Shown: in pieces, positions 56,039-64,000 of the stretch
Layout of the letters: each line of letters opens with the position of its first letter
How positions within the stretch are numbered: the first letter of the stretch is position 1
From: Mycolicibacterium arenosum
Lineage (GTDB): Bacteria; Actinomycetota; Actinomycetes; Mycobacteriales; Mycobacteriaceae
Direction: 5' to 3'
Length of the DNA: 64,000 nt
Assembly (NCBI RefSeq): GCF_024320865.1
Contig: NZ_JANDBD010000011.1
Location: 62,001-126,000, forward strand
Notes under the pieces: model-generated
What the model was told of the DNA's origin: nothing
What the model saw: only the letters and a program-made list of their open reading frames with translations
The model's database searches: none
Program-made: the position numbers and the translations under genes

Positions 56039-56893
56039 ATGGCGGCAGGCAGCGCACCGCTCGAGGGACGGGTCGCATACATCACGGGAGCCGCCCGCGG
56101 CCAGGGTCGGGCGCACGCGATCCGGCTGGCGCAGGACGGCGCCGACATCATCGCCGTCGACATCTGCGCGCCAGCCGCCGACTTCATCACCTATCCGCCC
56201 GCCACCGCGGCCGAGCTCGCCGAGACCGCCGCAGGCGTCGAGGCCGCCGGACGTAAAGTCCTCACCCGCGAGGTCGACATCCGCGACCTCGCCGCCCAGC
56301 AACAGGTCGTCGCCGACGGCATCGAGCAGTTCGGCCGCCTCGACATCGTGGTGGCGAACGCCGGCATCCTCAGCTGGGGCCGGATGTTCGAGATGTCCGA
56401 GGCGGAGTGGGACACCGTCATCGACGTCAACCTAAACGGCACGTGGCGCACGATTCGCGCGGCGGCGCCCGCGATGATCGAGGCGGGTAACGGCGGGTCG
56501 ATCGTCATCGTCAGCTCGTCGGCGGGCACCAAGGCGACGCCGGGCAACGGGCACTATTCCGCGTCCAAGCACGGCCTCGTCGCGATCACCAACGCGCTGG
56601 CAATCGAATTGGGCGAGTTCGGCATTCGGGTCAACTCCATTCACCCCTACTCGATCAACACGCCGATGGTCGAGCCCGAGGCGATGATGGAGATCTTCAG
56701 CAAGTACCCGCAGTTCCTGCACAGCTTCTCGCCGATGCCGTACCAACCGGTCAACCATCAGGGCAAGAAGGGGTTGCAGGAGTTCATGACCCCCGAAGAG
56801 GTCTCCGACGTGGTGTCGTGGCTGGCCGGCGACGGGTCGAAGACCATCTCCGGGTCGCAGATCGCCGTCGACCGCGGCACCGCCAAGTACTGA
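56039..56893 (+). CDS. mycofactocin-coupled SDR-family oxidoreductase
   Basis: A 284-residue short-chain dehydrogenase, counterpart of Rv0687. Cofactor motif TGAARGQGRAHAIRLA (TGxxxGxG), an approximately 20-residue insertion after AVDI (CAPAADFITYPPATAAELAE) typical of the mycofactocin-coupled subgroup, VANAGI, and catalytic S-Y-K as SSSAGTKATPGNGHYSASK. These enzymes keep NAD(H) bound and pass electrons to mycofactocin. The alcohol oxidised is unknown. The upstream region holds a double palindrome and a KstR-like site. ATG 56039 after GAAAGGA. Confidence 0.88.
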   Translation: MAAGSAPLEGRVAYITGAARGQGRAHAIRLAQDGADIIAVDICAPAADFITYPPATAAELAETAAGVEAAGRKVLTREVDIRDLAAQQQVVADGIEQFGRLDIVVANAGILSWGRMFEMSEAEWDTVIDVNLNGTWRTIRAAAPAMIEAGNGGSIVIVSSSAGTKATPGNGHYSASKHGLVAITNALAIELGEFGIRVNSIHPYSINTPMVEPEAMMEIFSKYPQFLHSFSPMPYQPVNHQGKKGLQEFMTPEEVSDVVSWLAGDGSKTISGSQIAVDRGTAKY

Positions 56894-56953
56894 TCTGTCC
56901 GCGCAGAGCGAAAGGCGTTTCGCTGCGGCGCAATCGGTGGGTACGTTCACGAC

Positions 56954-57670
56954 ATGACGCAGGTGCCCTTCGACTACGGTTTCGGCGGCCTCGACTTCGA
57001 GGGCGTGATCTGCTCGCCCGATGACCCCGACGCCCCGACCATCCTGGTGTTCCACGGCATGGAGGGGCGCAGCGACCTGCAGGTGCGGATATGCGAGCGC
57101 ATCGTGGATCTCGGTTATCGCGCAATCGCCGTCGATCTGTTCGGCCGCGACGTCACCGCAGGTGGGTGGGACGCCGGCGCCGCCGCGATGACGACGCTCA
57201 TCGAGGATCGGGATCTGATGCGCGACAGGCTGATCGGTGTGGTCGACATCCTGTCGAATCTGCCGACAGTGCAGCGTGATTCGATGGCGGCCGTCGGCTT
57301 CTGCTTCGGCGGTCTGTGCATGCTCGATCTGGCCCGGCACGGCACGCACCTGAAAGCGGTGGCGAGTTTTCACGGTCTCGTCACCCCGCTGCCCGAGCCT
57401 CCGACGACCCCCATCGACACCAAGGTCGTCGTCTACCACGGCTGGGAGGACCCGTTCGCTACGCCCGACGAGATGCTGGCACTGGCAACCGAACTCACCG
57501 AGCGCGGCGCCGACTGGCAGCTGCACGCCTACGGTTACGCGATGCACGCGTTCATGGCGCCGTTCGCAAACACCCCGGAGAGGGGCATCCAGTACAACGC
57601 CGTCATCGAGCGGCGAGCGTGGGAGAACCTGGTCGACTTCCTCGCCGAGACGTTCTCCGACGTGGTCTAG
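56954..57670 (+). CDS. dienelactone hydrolase family protein
   Basis: A 238-residue alpha/beta-hydrolase of the DLH type. The triad reads C117 in GFCFGG (Cys nucleophile typical of DLH), D166 in GWEDP and H198 in AMHAF. DLHs open lactones, but many actinobacterial members act on other esters. It follows the SDR by 60 nt. The TAG stop shares CTAG with that of the USP gene. Confidence 0.86.
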   Translation: MTQVPFDYGFGGLDFEGVICSPDDPDAPTILVFHGMEGRSDLQVRICERIVDLGYRAIAVDLFGRDVTAGGWDAGAAAMTTLIEDRDLMRDRLIGVVDILSNLPTVQRDSMAAVGFCFGGLCMLDLARHGTHLKAVASFHGLVTPLPEPPTTPIDTKVVVYHGWEDPFATPDEMLALATELTERGADWQLHAYGYAMHAFMAPFANTPERGIQYNAVIERRAWENLVDFLAETFSDVV

Positions 57671-58548
57671 TTCGGCAGCACCAGCACCGGCACCGGGCTG
57701 TGCCGAATGATCTTGGTGCCCTTCGAACCCAGGAACACCCGCGCGATCGGACCCTGGGGCGACGTGCCGAGTGCGAGGAGTTCGCCGTCCTGCCATTCGG
57801 CGGCGTCGAGCGCCTGATCCCAACCGTTGCCGGTGACCACCTGGAGCTCGACGTCATCGCCGACGACGCCTCGGGTCTTCAACGCCGCCAACGCCTCTCG
57901 CGACTGAGCGGCCCACGACGACAGCAGTGTGTCCTCGGCGTTGAGCCCCGCCGTCGGCGGGTACATGGTGCGGCCGCGCACCGCGAACGTGACGACGCGC
58001 ATCGGCACCCCGAGCCGCTCGGCCAACGCCACGACGCGTTCCACCACGTGGATCGACTCCTCGGTGCCGGGATACGCCGCCGTGATCCTGGTCAGCCCGT
58101 GCGTCTTCGACCCGCGATAGCCGCGCGGGCTGATGGCCAGCGGCACGGGTGAGGAGTGCAGCAGTCGGTCGGCGGTGGAGCCGACGACCACCTGACCGAG
58201 ACTGCCGTCCGCGGCCGAACCGAGTACCAGCGCTTCGGCGTTGAGATCCTCGACCGCTTTGAGCAGCCCGCCCGGCGCGGAACGGTGCGCGTACTTGTGG
58301 AAGGTCACGTCGAGGCCGGGATCCAGCTTGGTGACGCACTCCTTCGCCTGCGACGCCGAGTCGACCGCGAGTTTGTCCGCGTACTGGGCGTACTCGGCGT
58401 CGATGCGCGCCGGCGACGGCGTGGTCCATGGTTTCGGTACGACGGTGACGACGGACAGCGTCGTCTTGAGCGTGCGCGCCGCCTCGACCCCGAGGTGCAG
58501 CGCCGAGATGCCCGCCTTGCCGGCCAGGTATCCGACGATGACCGTCAC
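57667..58548 (-). CDS. tandem universal stress protein
   Basis: A 293-residue protein with two USP domains. The first (1-145) has VIVGYLAGKAGISALHLGVE and the ATP-type loop LVLGSAADGSLGQVVVGSTA. The second has LALGTSPQGPIARVFLGSKG and a C-terminal VPVLVLPN. GTG 58548 overlaps the permease stop (GTGA), so it is the last gene of the ddaH-rocD-rocE-usp operon, as Rv2319c follows rocE in M. tuberculosis. It may modulate the permease or respond to nitrogen or energy stress; that is inference. Confidence 0.88.
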   Translation of the reverse strand: MTVIVGYLAGKAGISALHLGVEAARTLKTTLSVVTVVPKPWTTPSPARIDAEYAQYADKLAVDSASQAKECVTKLDPGLDVTFHKYAHRSAPGGLLKAVEDLNAEALVLGSAADGSLGQVVVGSTADRLLHSSPVPLAISPRGYRGSKTHGLTRITAAYPGTEESIHVVERVVALAERLGVPMRVVTFAVRGRTMYPPTAGLNAEDTLLSSWAAQSREALAALKTRGVVGDDVELQVVTGNGWDQALDAAEWQDGELLALGTSPQGPIARVFLGSKGTKIIRHSPVPVLVLPN

Positions 58549-60038
58549 TTCTCGTCCTTCGGCGTGATGATCTCGACGTCGTCGACACCCGGTGCTGCCG
58601 ACGCGATGATGCCGTCGCCGCCGTCGTTGAGTGCGCTGTGGTGGCGACCCCACAGGACGTAGAAGATCAGCGCCACGGTCACCCACGCCCCGAAGGCGAG
58701 CCAGGTGTACCAGTGCAGGAAGTACAGGATGTAGAGGCACGCCGCGATCGAGAGGACCGGAGTGACGGGATAGCCGGGAACCTTGAAGCCGCGCGGCAGA
58801 TCCGGTTCGCGCACCCGCAGGATGATCACACCGGCGGAGACGACGATGAACGCGGTCAGCGTGCCGATCGACACCATGTCGATGAGGTAGTCCAGCGGGA
58901 CGAATCCCGCCAGCAGCGCCACGACCACCGACACGATGATCGTGTTGTTGACCGGAGTCATGGTGCGCGGGTTGACCTTCGCGAACGTGGCGGGCAGCAG
59001 ACCGTCGCGGCCCATCGCGAACAGGATGCGGGTCTGGCCGTAGAGCGTGACCAGGGTGACGGAGAAGATCGAGATGACCGCGCCCGCGGCTAGGACCGTG
59101 CCGAAGTAGTTCGCTCCGGTGACGGCGTCCAGGATGGCGGCGAGCCCGGCGTTCTGCCCCTCGAACAGCTCCCAGTTCTGCGCGCCGAGCGCGGCGATCG
59201 ACACGAGAATGTAGAACGTGGTGACCGTCAGCAGCGCCGCGATCAGGGCGCGCGGCATGGTCTTCTGCGGGTTCTTGACTTCGTCGCCCGCCGTCGACAC
59301 CGCGTCGAGGCCGATGTAGGAGAAGAAGATCACGCCCGCCGCCGCACTGACACCGGCGGCGCCGAACGGTGCGAAGTTCGCGAAGTTGTCGGCGTTGAAC
59401 GCGGTGATGGCGACCGCGATGAACATGGCCAGCACGCCGAGCTTGATGATCACCATCACCGTGTTGACCGCGGCCGACTCGCTGGCACCGCGAATGAGCA
59501 GCAGCGCGCACAACGCGACGAGCACCATCGCGGGCAGATTCACCACGCCGGGTGTGGCGTCCCACGGGGCGGCGATGAGGGCCTGCGGCAGTTGCACGCC
59601 GAACACGTTGTCCAACAGCACGTTGAGATACGAACTCCAGCCGACTGCGACGGCAGCTGTGGAGACGCCGTACTCGAGCAGCAGGCAGGCGGCGACACCC
59701 ATCGCGACGAACTCGCCGAGCGTGGTGTAGGCGTACGAGTAGGTGGAGCCGGAAACCGGCACCGCGGAAGCCATCTCCGCGTAACAGATCGCCGCCAGGC
59801 CCGCCGCGATGCCGGCGATCACGAACGAGAGCACGGTCGCGGGACCCGCCTCCGGCACCGCGTCGGACAGGACGAAGAAGATGCCGGTGCCGACCGTCGC
59901 GCCGACGCCGAACATCGTGAGTTGGAAGGTCCCGATCGTGCGTTTCAGGCCCTCGGACGCACCGTGCGCCACCGCAGCGCCGACGATCGGCCTCCGCCGC
60001 AGGAACTGCTCACGAATGGGGATCGTCGGTGCTGACAT
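58545..60038 (-). CDS. rocE: cationic amino-acid permease RocE-like
   Basis: A 497-residue APC-superfamily transporter with about 12 membrane helices. The first helix is broken by GVGATVGTGIFF, the APC substrate-binding motif; SYIGLDAVSTAGDEVKNPQK and YGQTRILFAMGRDGLLP are CAT-type signatures. Operon context (rocD, ddaH) indicates arginine or ornithine import. It lies 17 nt after rocD and overlaps the USP gene. Confidence 0.9.
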   Translation of the reverse strand: MSAPTIPIREQFLRRRPIVGAAVAHGASEGLKRTIGTFQLTMFGVGATVGTGIFFVLSDAVPEAGPATVLSFVIAGIAAGLAAICYAEMASAVPVSGSTYSYAYTTLGEFVAMGVAACLLLEYGVSTAAVAVGWSSYLNVLLDNVFGVQLPQALIAAPWDATPGVVNLPAMVLVALCALLLIRGASESAAVNTVMVIIKLGVLAMFIAVAITAFNADNFANFAPFGAAGVSAAAGVIFFSYIGLDAVSTAGDEVKNPQKTMPRALIAALLTVTTFYILVSIAALGAQNWELFEGQNAGLAAILDAVTGANYFGTVLAAGAVISIFSVTLVTLYGQTRILFAMGRDGLLPATFAKVNPRTMTPVNNTIIVSVVVALLAGFVPLDYLIDMVSIGTLTAFIVVSAGVIILRVREPDLPRGFKVPGYPVTPVLSIAACLYILYFLHWYTWLAFGAWVTVALIFYVLWGRHHSALNDGGDGIIASAAPGVDDVEIITPKDEK

Positions 60039-60055
60039 GCATGCTCCTCGTCGGG

Positions 60056-61342
60056 TCAGGCGGTGGCGGTGCGGGTCTCGGCCAGTGCGTCTGCGAACTG
60101 GTCGACGGCCCAGTCGATCTCCTCTGCAGTGATCACCAGCGGCGGTGCGAATCTGAGGGTGGAACCATGAGTGTCCTTAACGAGAACACCGCGGTCGGCC
60201 AAGCGCAAGCTGAGTTGCTTACCTGAGCCGATGCTCGGGTCGATGTCGACGCCGGCCCACAGGCCCAGGCCACGCACCGCGAGGACACCGTGTCCGATCA
60301 GGTCGCGCAGTCGGCGGTGCAGGTGCTCGCCGAGTTCGGCGGAGCGAGACTGGAATTCGCCGCGAGCGAGGATCGCGACGACGGTGCTGCCGATCGCCGC
60401 CGCCAGCGGGTTCCCGCCGAACGTCGAGCCGTGCTCGCCGGGATGCAGAACGCCGAGCACGTCGCGGTCGGCCACCACGGCGGACAGTGGAACCACCCCG
60501 CCGCCGAGCGCCTTGCCGAGCAGGTACACGTCGGGCTCGACGTTCCAGTGATCGCACGCGAACGTCCGGCCGGTGCGCGCGAGCCCCGACTGGATCTCGT
60601 CGGCGATCATCAACACGTTGCGCTCGGTGCACAGGGCGCGGACCCGCGGCAGGAAGTCGTCGGGCGGCACGATGATCCCGGCCTCGCCCTGAATCGGCTC
60701 CAGCAGGACGGCGACGGTGTTCTCGTCGACGGCGTCGGCCAGCGCGTCGGCGTCACCGAACGGCACCGAGCGGAAGCCCGGTGTGTACGGGCCGAAGCCG
60801 CGGCGGGCGGTCTCGTCGTCGGAGAAGCTGATGATCGTCGTGGTGCGACCGTGGAAGTTGTTGCGGGCCACGATGATATTGCCCTCGCCCGCGGGGACGC
60901 CCTTGACGTCGGTGCCCCATTTGCGGGCGACTTTGAGGCCGCTCTCGACGGCTTCGGCGCCGCTGTTCATCGGCAGCACCATGTCCTTACCGCACAGCGC
61001 TGCGAGCGCCTCGCAGAAGGGCCCGAGGCGGTTGGAGTGGAACGCCCGGCTGACCAGCGTGACGGCGTCCAGCTGCGCGTGCGCGGCCGCGGTGATCTCG
61101 GCGTTGCGATGCCCGAAGTTCACCGCCGAGTACGCGGCCAGGCAGTCGAGGTAGCGGCGCCCCTCGACGTCGGTGATCCAGGCGCCCTCGGCGGAGGAGG
61201 CGACGACGGGCAGCGGGGAGTAGTTGTGCGCGGCGTAGCGGTCGTCGAGCGCGATCGCGGCGTCCGTCGCCGACGAGCGCTCGCGCGAGGAGTCGTCCCG
61301 CGCTGATGTCCGCACAGTCGTCACGTCATCAAGGATGGTCAC
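60056..61342 (-). CDS. rocD: ornithine aminotransferase
   Basis: A 428-residue PLP-dependent transaminase that converts ornithine and 2-oxoglutarate to glutamate semialdehyde and glutamate. NSGAEAVESGLKVARKWG (phosphate site), NNFHGRTTTIISFS, LIADEIQSGLARTG (PLP Asp) and LLGKALGGGVVPLSAV (Schiff-base Lys in GKAL) are intact. In M. tuberculosis the corresponding gene is split into rocD1 and rocD2; here it is one full frame. GTG 61342 overlaps the ddaH stop (GTGA). Confidence 0.94.
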   Translation of the reverse strand: MTILDDVTTVRTSARDDSSRERSSATDAAIALDDRYAAHNYSPLPVVASSAEGAWITDVEGRRYLDCLAAYSAVNFGHRNAEITAAAHAQLDAVTLVSRAFHSNRLGPFCEALAALCGKDMVLPMNSGAEAVESGLKVARKWGTDVKGVPAGEGNIIVARNNFHGRTTTIISFSDDETARRGFGPYTPGFRSVPFGDADALADAVDENTVAVLLEPIQGEAGIIVPPDDFLPRVRALCTERNVLMIADEIQSGLARTGRTFACDHWNVEPDVYLLGKALGGGVVPLSAVVADRDVLGVLHPGEHGSTFGGNPLAAAIGSTVVAILARGEFQSRSAELGEHLHRRLRDLIGHGVLAVRGLGLWAGVDIDPSIGSGKQLSLRLADRGVLVKDTHGSTLRFAPPLVITAEEIDWAVDQFADALAETRTATA

Positions 61343-62184
61343 CGATACACCTCCAGCGTGCAGCATTTGACGGATCCGCCGCCCTTGAACAGTTCCGAGA
61401 GGTCGACGCCGATCGGCTCGAATCCCGCGTCGGCCAGCTGTCTGGCAAAGCCGGTGGCGGCGGCGGGCATCACCACGTGCAGGCCGTCGGATACGACGTT
61501 CAGCCCCAGCACGTACGCGTCGGCGGTGGCCACCTCGATGGCGTCGGGGAACAGCTCCTGGAGCCGCGCGCGGGCGTCGTCGCTGAACGCCGGCGGGTAG
61601 TAGGCGATCGTGGCGTCGTCGAGCACCGCGAGCGCGGTGTCGAGGTGGTAGAACCGCGGGTCCACCAGTTCGAGGCTGACGACCGGCATGCCGACCAGTT
61701 GGGCCACCTCGGTGTGAGCGCGGGGGTCGGTCCGAAAGCCGTGTCCCGCCAGGACCGTTGAGCCGACGACGAGTAGATCGCCCTGGCCCTCGTTGGTATG
61801 CACGGTCTCCTGCGGGGTGAAGCCGTGCGCGGACATCCACCGTGCGTAGGCGTCGGCCTCGCCCGCCCGTTGCGGGAAGGCGAAGCGGGCGACGACGGCC
61901 CTACCCCCGACGATCAGTGCGCCGTTTGCGGCGTAGACCATGTCGGGCAGACCCTCGACGGGTTCGACGATGTCGACGGTGTGGCCGAGTGACCGGTACA
62001 CGTCGAGCAGTTGCTCCCACTGGCTAACGGCGGCATCGGTGTCGACGGGCGTGGACGTGTCCATCCACGGGTTGATCGCGTACTCGACGGTGAAGTGCCG
62101 CGGCGGGGTCATCGCGTAGCGGCGGAGGGACGGGACACGGGATCGCTGCGTCGTTGCGGCGACTTCGAATTCTGAAATCGTCAT
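61339..62184 (-). CDS. ddaH: dimethylargininase / amidinotransferase-fold hydrolase
   Basis: A protein of about 281 residues of the guanidine-modifying DDAH type, which splits methylarginine (or arginine) to citrulline. Marks: VEYAINPWMD, MVYAANGALIVG, TNEGQGDLLVVG (acidic/catalytic region), DPRFYHLDTALAVLD (His) and the C-terminal GGSVKCCTLEV with catalytic Cys (C274 or C275). It corresponds to Rv2323c. The ATG at 62184 has no ribosome-binding site but a perfectly spaced -10, so the operon mRNA is probably leaderless. A later ATG at 62112 is an alternative. Confidence 0.86.
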   Translation of the reverse strand: MTISEFEVAATTQRSRVPSLRRYAMTPPRHFTVEYAINPWMDTSTPVDTDAAVSQWEQLLDVYRSLGHTVDIVEPVEGLPDMVYAANGALIVGGRAVVARFAFPQRAGEADAYARWMSAHGFTPQETVHTNEGQGDLLVVGSTVLAGHGFRTDPRAHTEVAQLVGMPVVSLELVDPRFYHLDTALAVLDDATIAYYPPAFSDDARARLQELFPDAIEVATADAYVLGLNVVSDGLHVVMPAAATGFARQLADAGFEPIGVDLSELFKGGGSVKCCTLEVYR

Positions 62185-62191
62185 GAAATAG

Positions 62192-62197
62192 AGGGTA
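62192..62197 (-). promoter_or_regulatory. -10 for leaderless ddaH-roc operon
   Basis: On the minus strand TACCCT lies 7 nt before the ATG at 62184, placing the transcript start on the start codon. It overlaps the flank of the Lrp-type dyad. Confidence 0.6.
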
Positions 62198-62210
62198 TGG
62201 ATGACCGTTG

Positions 62211-62236
62211 ACGCAATCAATCGCCAGGCATTGCGT
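62211..62236. promoter_or_regulatory. candidate Lrp/AsnC operator
   Basis: ACGCAAT (62211-62217) and ATTGCGT (62230-62236) form a 7-bp dyad with a 12-nt spacer, just upstream of the operon -10 and between it and the divergent lrp gene. The position suits control of the roc operon. Confidence 0.58.
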
Positions 62237-62308
62237 GTCTAGTCGCTGTTCGTTGTGCCAAACTGTTCAGAGCGGTGATCTGTTGCGCGCAATCCAGTGG
62301 AGGCTTCG

Positions 62309-62755
62309 ATGGACCGGTTGGACGACACCGACGAGCGCATTCTCGCGGCGCTCACCGACCACGCACGGGCCACCTTCGCCGAGATCGGGGAGCGCGTGAA
62401 TCTGTCGGCGCCCGCGGTGAAGCGCCGCGTCGACCGCATGCTCGACAACGGCGTCATCCGCGGCTTCACCACCGTCGTGGACCGCAACGCGCTCGGCTGG
62501 AACACCGAGGCGTACGTACAGGTGTTCTGCCACGGCACTATTGCGCCCGCCGAGCTGCGGCAGGCCTGGGTCGACATCCCGGAGGTGGTCAGCGCGGCGA
62601 CGGTCACCGGCACCGCGGATGCCATCCTGCACGTGCTCGCACGCGACATGCGGCATCTCGAGGAGGCGCTCGAGCGTATCCGGGCGAGCGCCGACATCGA
62701 GCGCAGCGAGAGCATCGTCGTGCTGTCCAACATCATCGAGCGATCGCGGGTGTAA
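62309..62755 (+). CDS. Lrp/AsnC-family regulator of arginine/ornithine genes
   Basis: A 148-residue Lrp/AsnC regulator. HTH: LDDTDERILAALTDHARATF, then LSAPAVKRRVDRMLDNGVIR. RAM effector domain: VSAATVTGTADAILHVLARD. The ATG at 62309 was chosen because GGAGG is 5 nt upstream; the GTG at 62297 would precede it. Divergent from ddaH-rocD-rocE-usp, as Rv2324 is in M. tuberculosis, so it likely senses arginine, ornithine or a related amino acid. Confidence 0.9.
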   Translation: MDRLDDTDERILAALTDHARATFAEIGERVNLSAPAVKRRVDRMLDNGVIRGFTTVVDRNALGWNTEAYVQVFCHGTIAPAELRQAWVDIPEVVSAATVTGTADAILHVLARDMRHLEEALERIRASADIERSESIVVLSNIIERSRV

Positions 62756-62815
62756 CTGAGCGGGTGTGCGCAGGGTGGGGTACACCGGGGATGGCCCATC
62801 GTGTAATAACACCGT

Positions 62816-63988
62816 GTGACTACCAACGCGGGCATCGTGATCGTCGGAGGCGGACTTGCCGCGGCGCGGACTGCCGAACAGCTGCGTCGCGCCGAGTTCG
62901 ACGGCCCGATCACCATCGTCAGCGACGAGGAGCACCTGCCGTACGACCGGCCGCCGCTGTCGAAGGACGTCCTGCGCGGCGAGCTCGACGACGTCTTGCT
63001 GAAGCCCGCGGAGTTCTACGAGGAGAAGAACATCACGCTGCGCCTCGGCTCCGGCGCCACCGCGCTCGACACCGAGGCGCAGACGATCACGCTCGCCGAC
63101 GGTGACGTGCTGCCGTACGACGAGCTGGTGATCGCGACGGGGTTGGTACCCAAGCGCATTCCGTCGCTGCCCGACCTGGAGGGCGTCCGCGTGCTGCGCA
63201 CCCTCGACGAGAGTCTCGCCATGCGCGAGCACGCCGGCTCGGTGCAGCGCGCCGTGGTGATCGGCGCCGGATTCATCGGCTGCGAGGTCGCGGCCAGCCT
63301 GCGCAAGCTCGGTGTCGCGGTCACGATCGTCGAGCCGCAGCCCGCTCCGCTCGCATCGGTGCTCGGTCGGCGGATCGGCGACCTGGTCGCCCGCCTGCAC
63401 CGCGCCGAGGGCGTGGACGTCCGCGTCGGCGTCGGCGTCTCCGGGGTGTCGGGTAGTGGGCACGTCGAGAAGGTCCAGCTGGCCGACGGCACCGAGTTGG
63501 ACGCCGACCTGGTGGTCATCGGCATCGGCTCCCGGCCGAACACGGACTGGCTCGCCGGAAGCGGTGTCGAGGTCGACAACGGCGTGGTGTGCGACGTGCA
63601 CGGCCGAACGTCCGCGAAGAACGTGTGGGCGATCGGTGACGTGGCGTCCTGGCAGGACGCGTCGGGACACCAAGTGCGCGTTGAACACTGGAGCAACGTC
63701 GCCGAGCAGGCCCGCGTCATAGTGCCCGCCCTGCTCGGTGGCGATCCGCCCGACGTCGTCGTCGTCCCGTACTTCTGGAGCGACCAGTACGACGTCAAGA
63801 TCCAGTGCCTTGGTGAGCCCGAGGCCGACGACGTCGTGCACGTCGTCGAGGACGACGGCCGCAAGTTCCTGGCGTACTACGAGCGCGATGGCGTCGTCGT
63901 CGGCGTGGTCGGTGGCGGGATGCCGGGCAAGGTGATGAAGGCGCGGTCCAAGATCGCGGCCGGCGCCGCCATCGCCGATCTCTTGTGA
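62816..63988 (+). CDS. ferredoxin reductase (FAD/NAD)
   Basis: A 390-residue FAD-dependent reductase of the rubredoxin/ferredoxin type, counterpart of Rv0688. FAD fold IVIVGGGLAAARTAEQL; ATG motif LVIATGLVPKR; NAD fold VVIGAGFIGCEVAASLRKLG; second FAD site VWAIGDVASW. A C-terminal reductase domain follows (VVPYFWSDQYDVKIQCLG). It may supply electrons to a P450 or oxidise a carrier. Start GTG 62816. Its gene neighbour further right is expected to be the mycofactocin region. Confidence 0.9.
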   Translation: MTTNAGIVIVGGGLAAARTAEQLRRAEFDGPITIVSDEEHLPYDRPPLSKDVLRGELDDVLLKPAEFYEEKNITLRLGSGATALDTEAQTITLADGDVLPYDELVIATGLVPKRIPSLPDLEGVRVLRTLDESLAMREHAGSVQRAVVIGAGFIGCEVAASLRKLGVAVTIVEPQPAPLASVLGRRIGDLVARLHRAEGVDVRVGVGVSGVSGSGHVEKVQLADGTELDADLVVIGIGSRPNTDWLAGSGVEVDNGVVCDVHGRTSAKNVWAIGDVASWQDASGHQVRVEHWSNVAEQARVIVPALLGGDPPDVVVVPYFWSDQYDVKIQCLGEPEADDVVHVVEDDGRKFLAYYERDGVVVGVVGGGMPGKVMKARSKIAAGAAIADLL

Positions 63989-64000
63989 TTTGTGCACGCT

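Overview
The window is GC-rich actinobacterial DNA and almost certainly comes from a fast-growing Mycobacterium (Mycolicibacterium). The evidence is the gene order rplJ-rplL, mceG/mkl, rpoB-rpoC, end (nfo), lpqP, fadE8, echA4, paaX-like, echA5, DUF3060 pair, tetR, rpsL-rpsG-fusA-tuf. This is the order recalled for M. tuberculosis Rv0646c-Rv0688, with extra blocks inserted. Mycobacterial habits are plain: GTG and TTG starts, stop/start overlaps (GTGA six times, ATGA twice), promoters recognised mainly by a TANNNT -10, and several probable leaderless mRNAs.

Layout. (1) 0.3-6.9 kb: a small HTH protein, an AarF/UbiB-type kinase, an MpaB-family oxygenase divergent from its TetR regulator, lipase LipG, a pair of DinB-fold proteins and a divergent WYL regulator. 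(2) 7-14.9 kb: a complete histidine-utilisation cluster. hutU, an M20 amidohydrolase, hutF and hutI form one tightly overlapping operon; an IclR regulator and hutH run the other way. Two near-identical palindromes mark both promoters. (3) 15-20.7 kb: a very long cytosolic GH38 alpha-mannosidase, a SurA-like protein in the place of Rv0649, and a ROK sugar kinase. (4) 20.7-32.1 kb: core transcription/translation genes (L10 leader, rplJ, rplL, mceG, a methyltransferase, rpoB, rpoC). (5) 32.2-38.7 kb: accessory material. A lone AbiEi/DUF559-type protein is bracketed by two related hairpins, then nfo, then a 1,439-residue secreted protein combining Ig-like repeats, a YVTN propeller and a glycoside hydrolase, with an AT-rich upstream region. 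(6) 38.7-47.3 kb: PAP2 enzyme, cupin, lpqP, fadE8-echA4-paaX-echA5, two DUF3060 and two DUF3558 exported proteins. (7) 47.3-52.7 kb: tetR and the str operon. (8) 52.8-64 kb: a PP2C phosphatase and SHOCT membrane protein fused by overlap to arginine deiminase; a mycofactocin-type SDR; a dienelactone hydrolase; the arginine/ornithine operon ddaH-rocD-rocE-usp with its Lrp regulator; a ferredoxin reductase.

How it works together. Two nitrogen-catabolic routes converge on glutamate: histidine through HutH-U-I-F plus an M20 deformylase, and arginine/ornithine through ArcA, DdaH, RocE and RocD. The SDR and ferredoxin reductase are the genes that in M. tuberculosis lie just before the mycofactocin locus, so that locus is expected beyond the right edge.

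Intergenic DNA is rich in dispersed dyad elements. At least three families occur twice here: a 45-nt hairpin (4.7 and 12.4 kb), a GTTGGTTACC hairpin (6.9 and 14.9 kb) and a 22-mer laid over stop codons (19.1 and 47.95 kb). No tRNA, rRNA, CRISPR array, transposase or prophage gene was seen. Correspondences to Rv numbers are from memory, not from a search.
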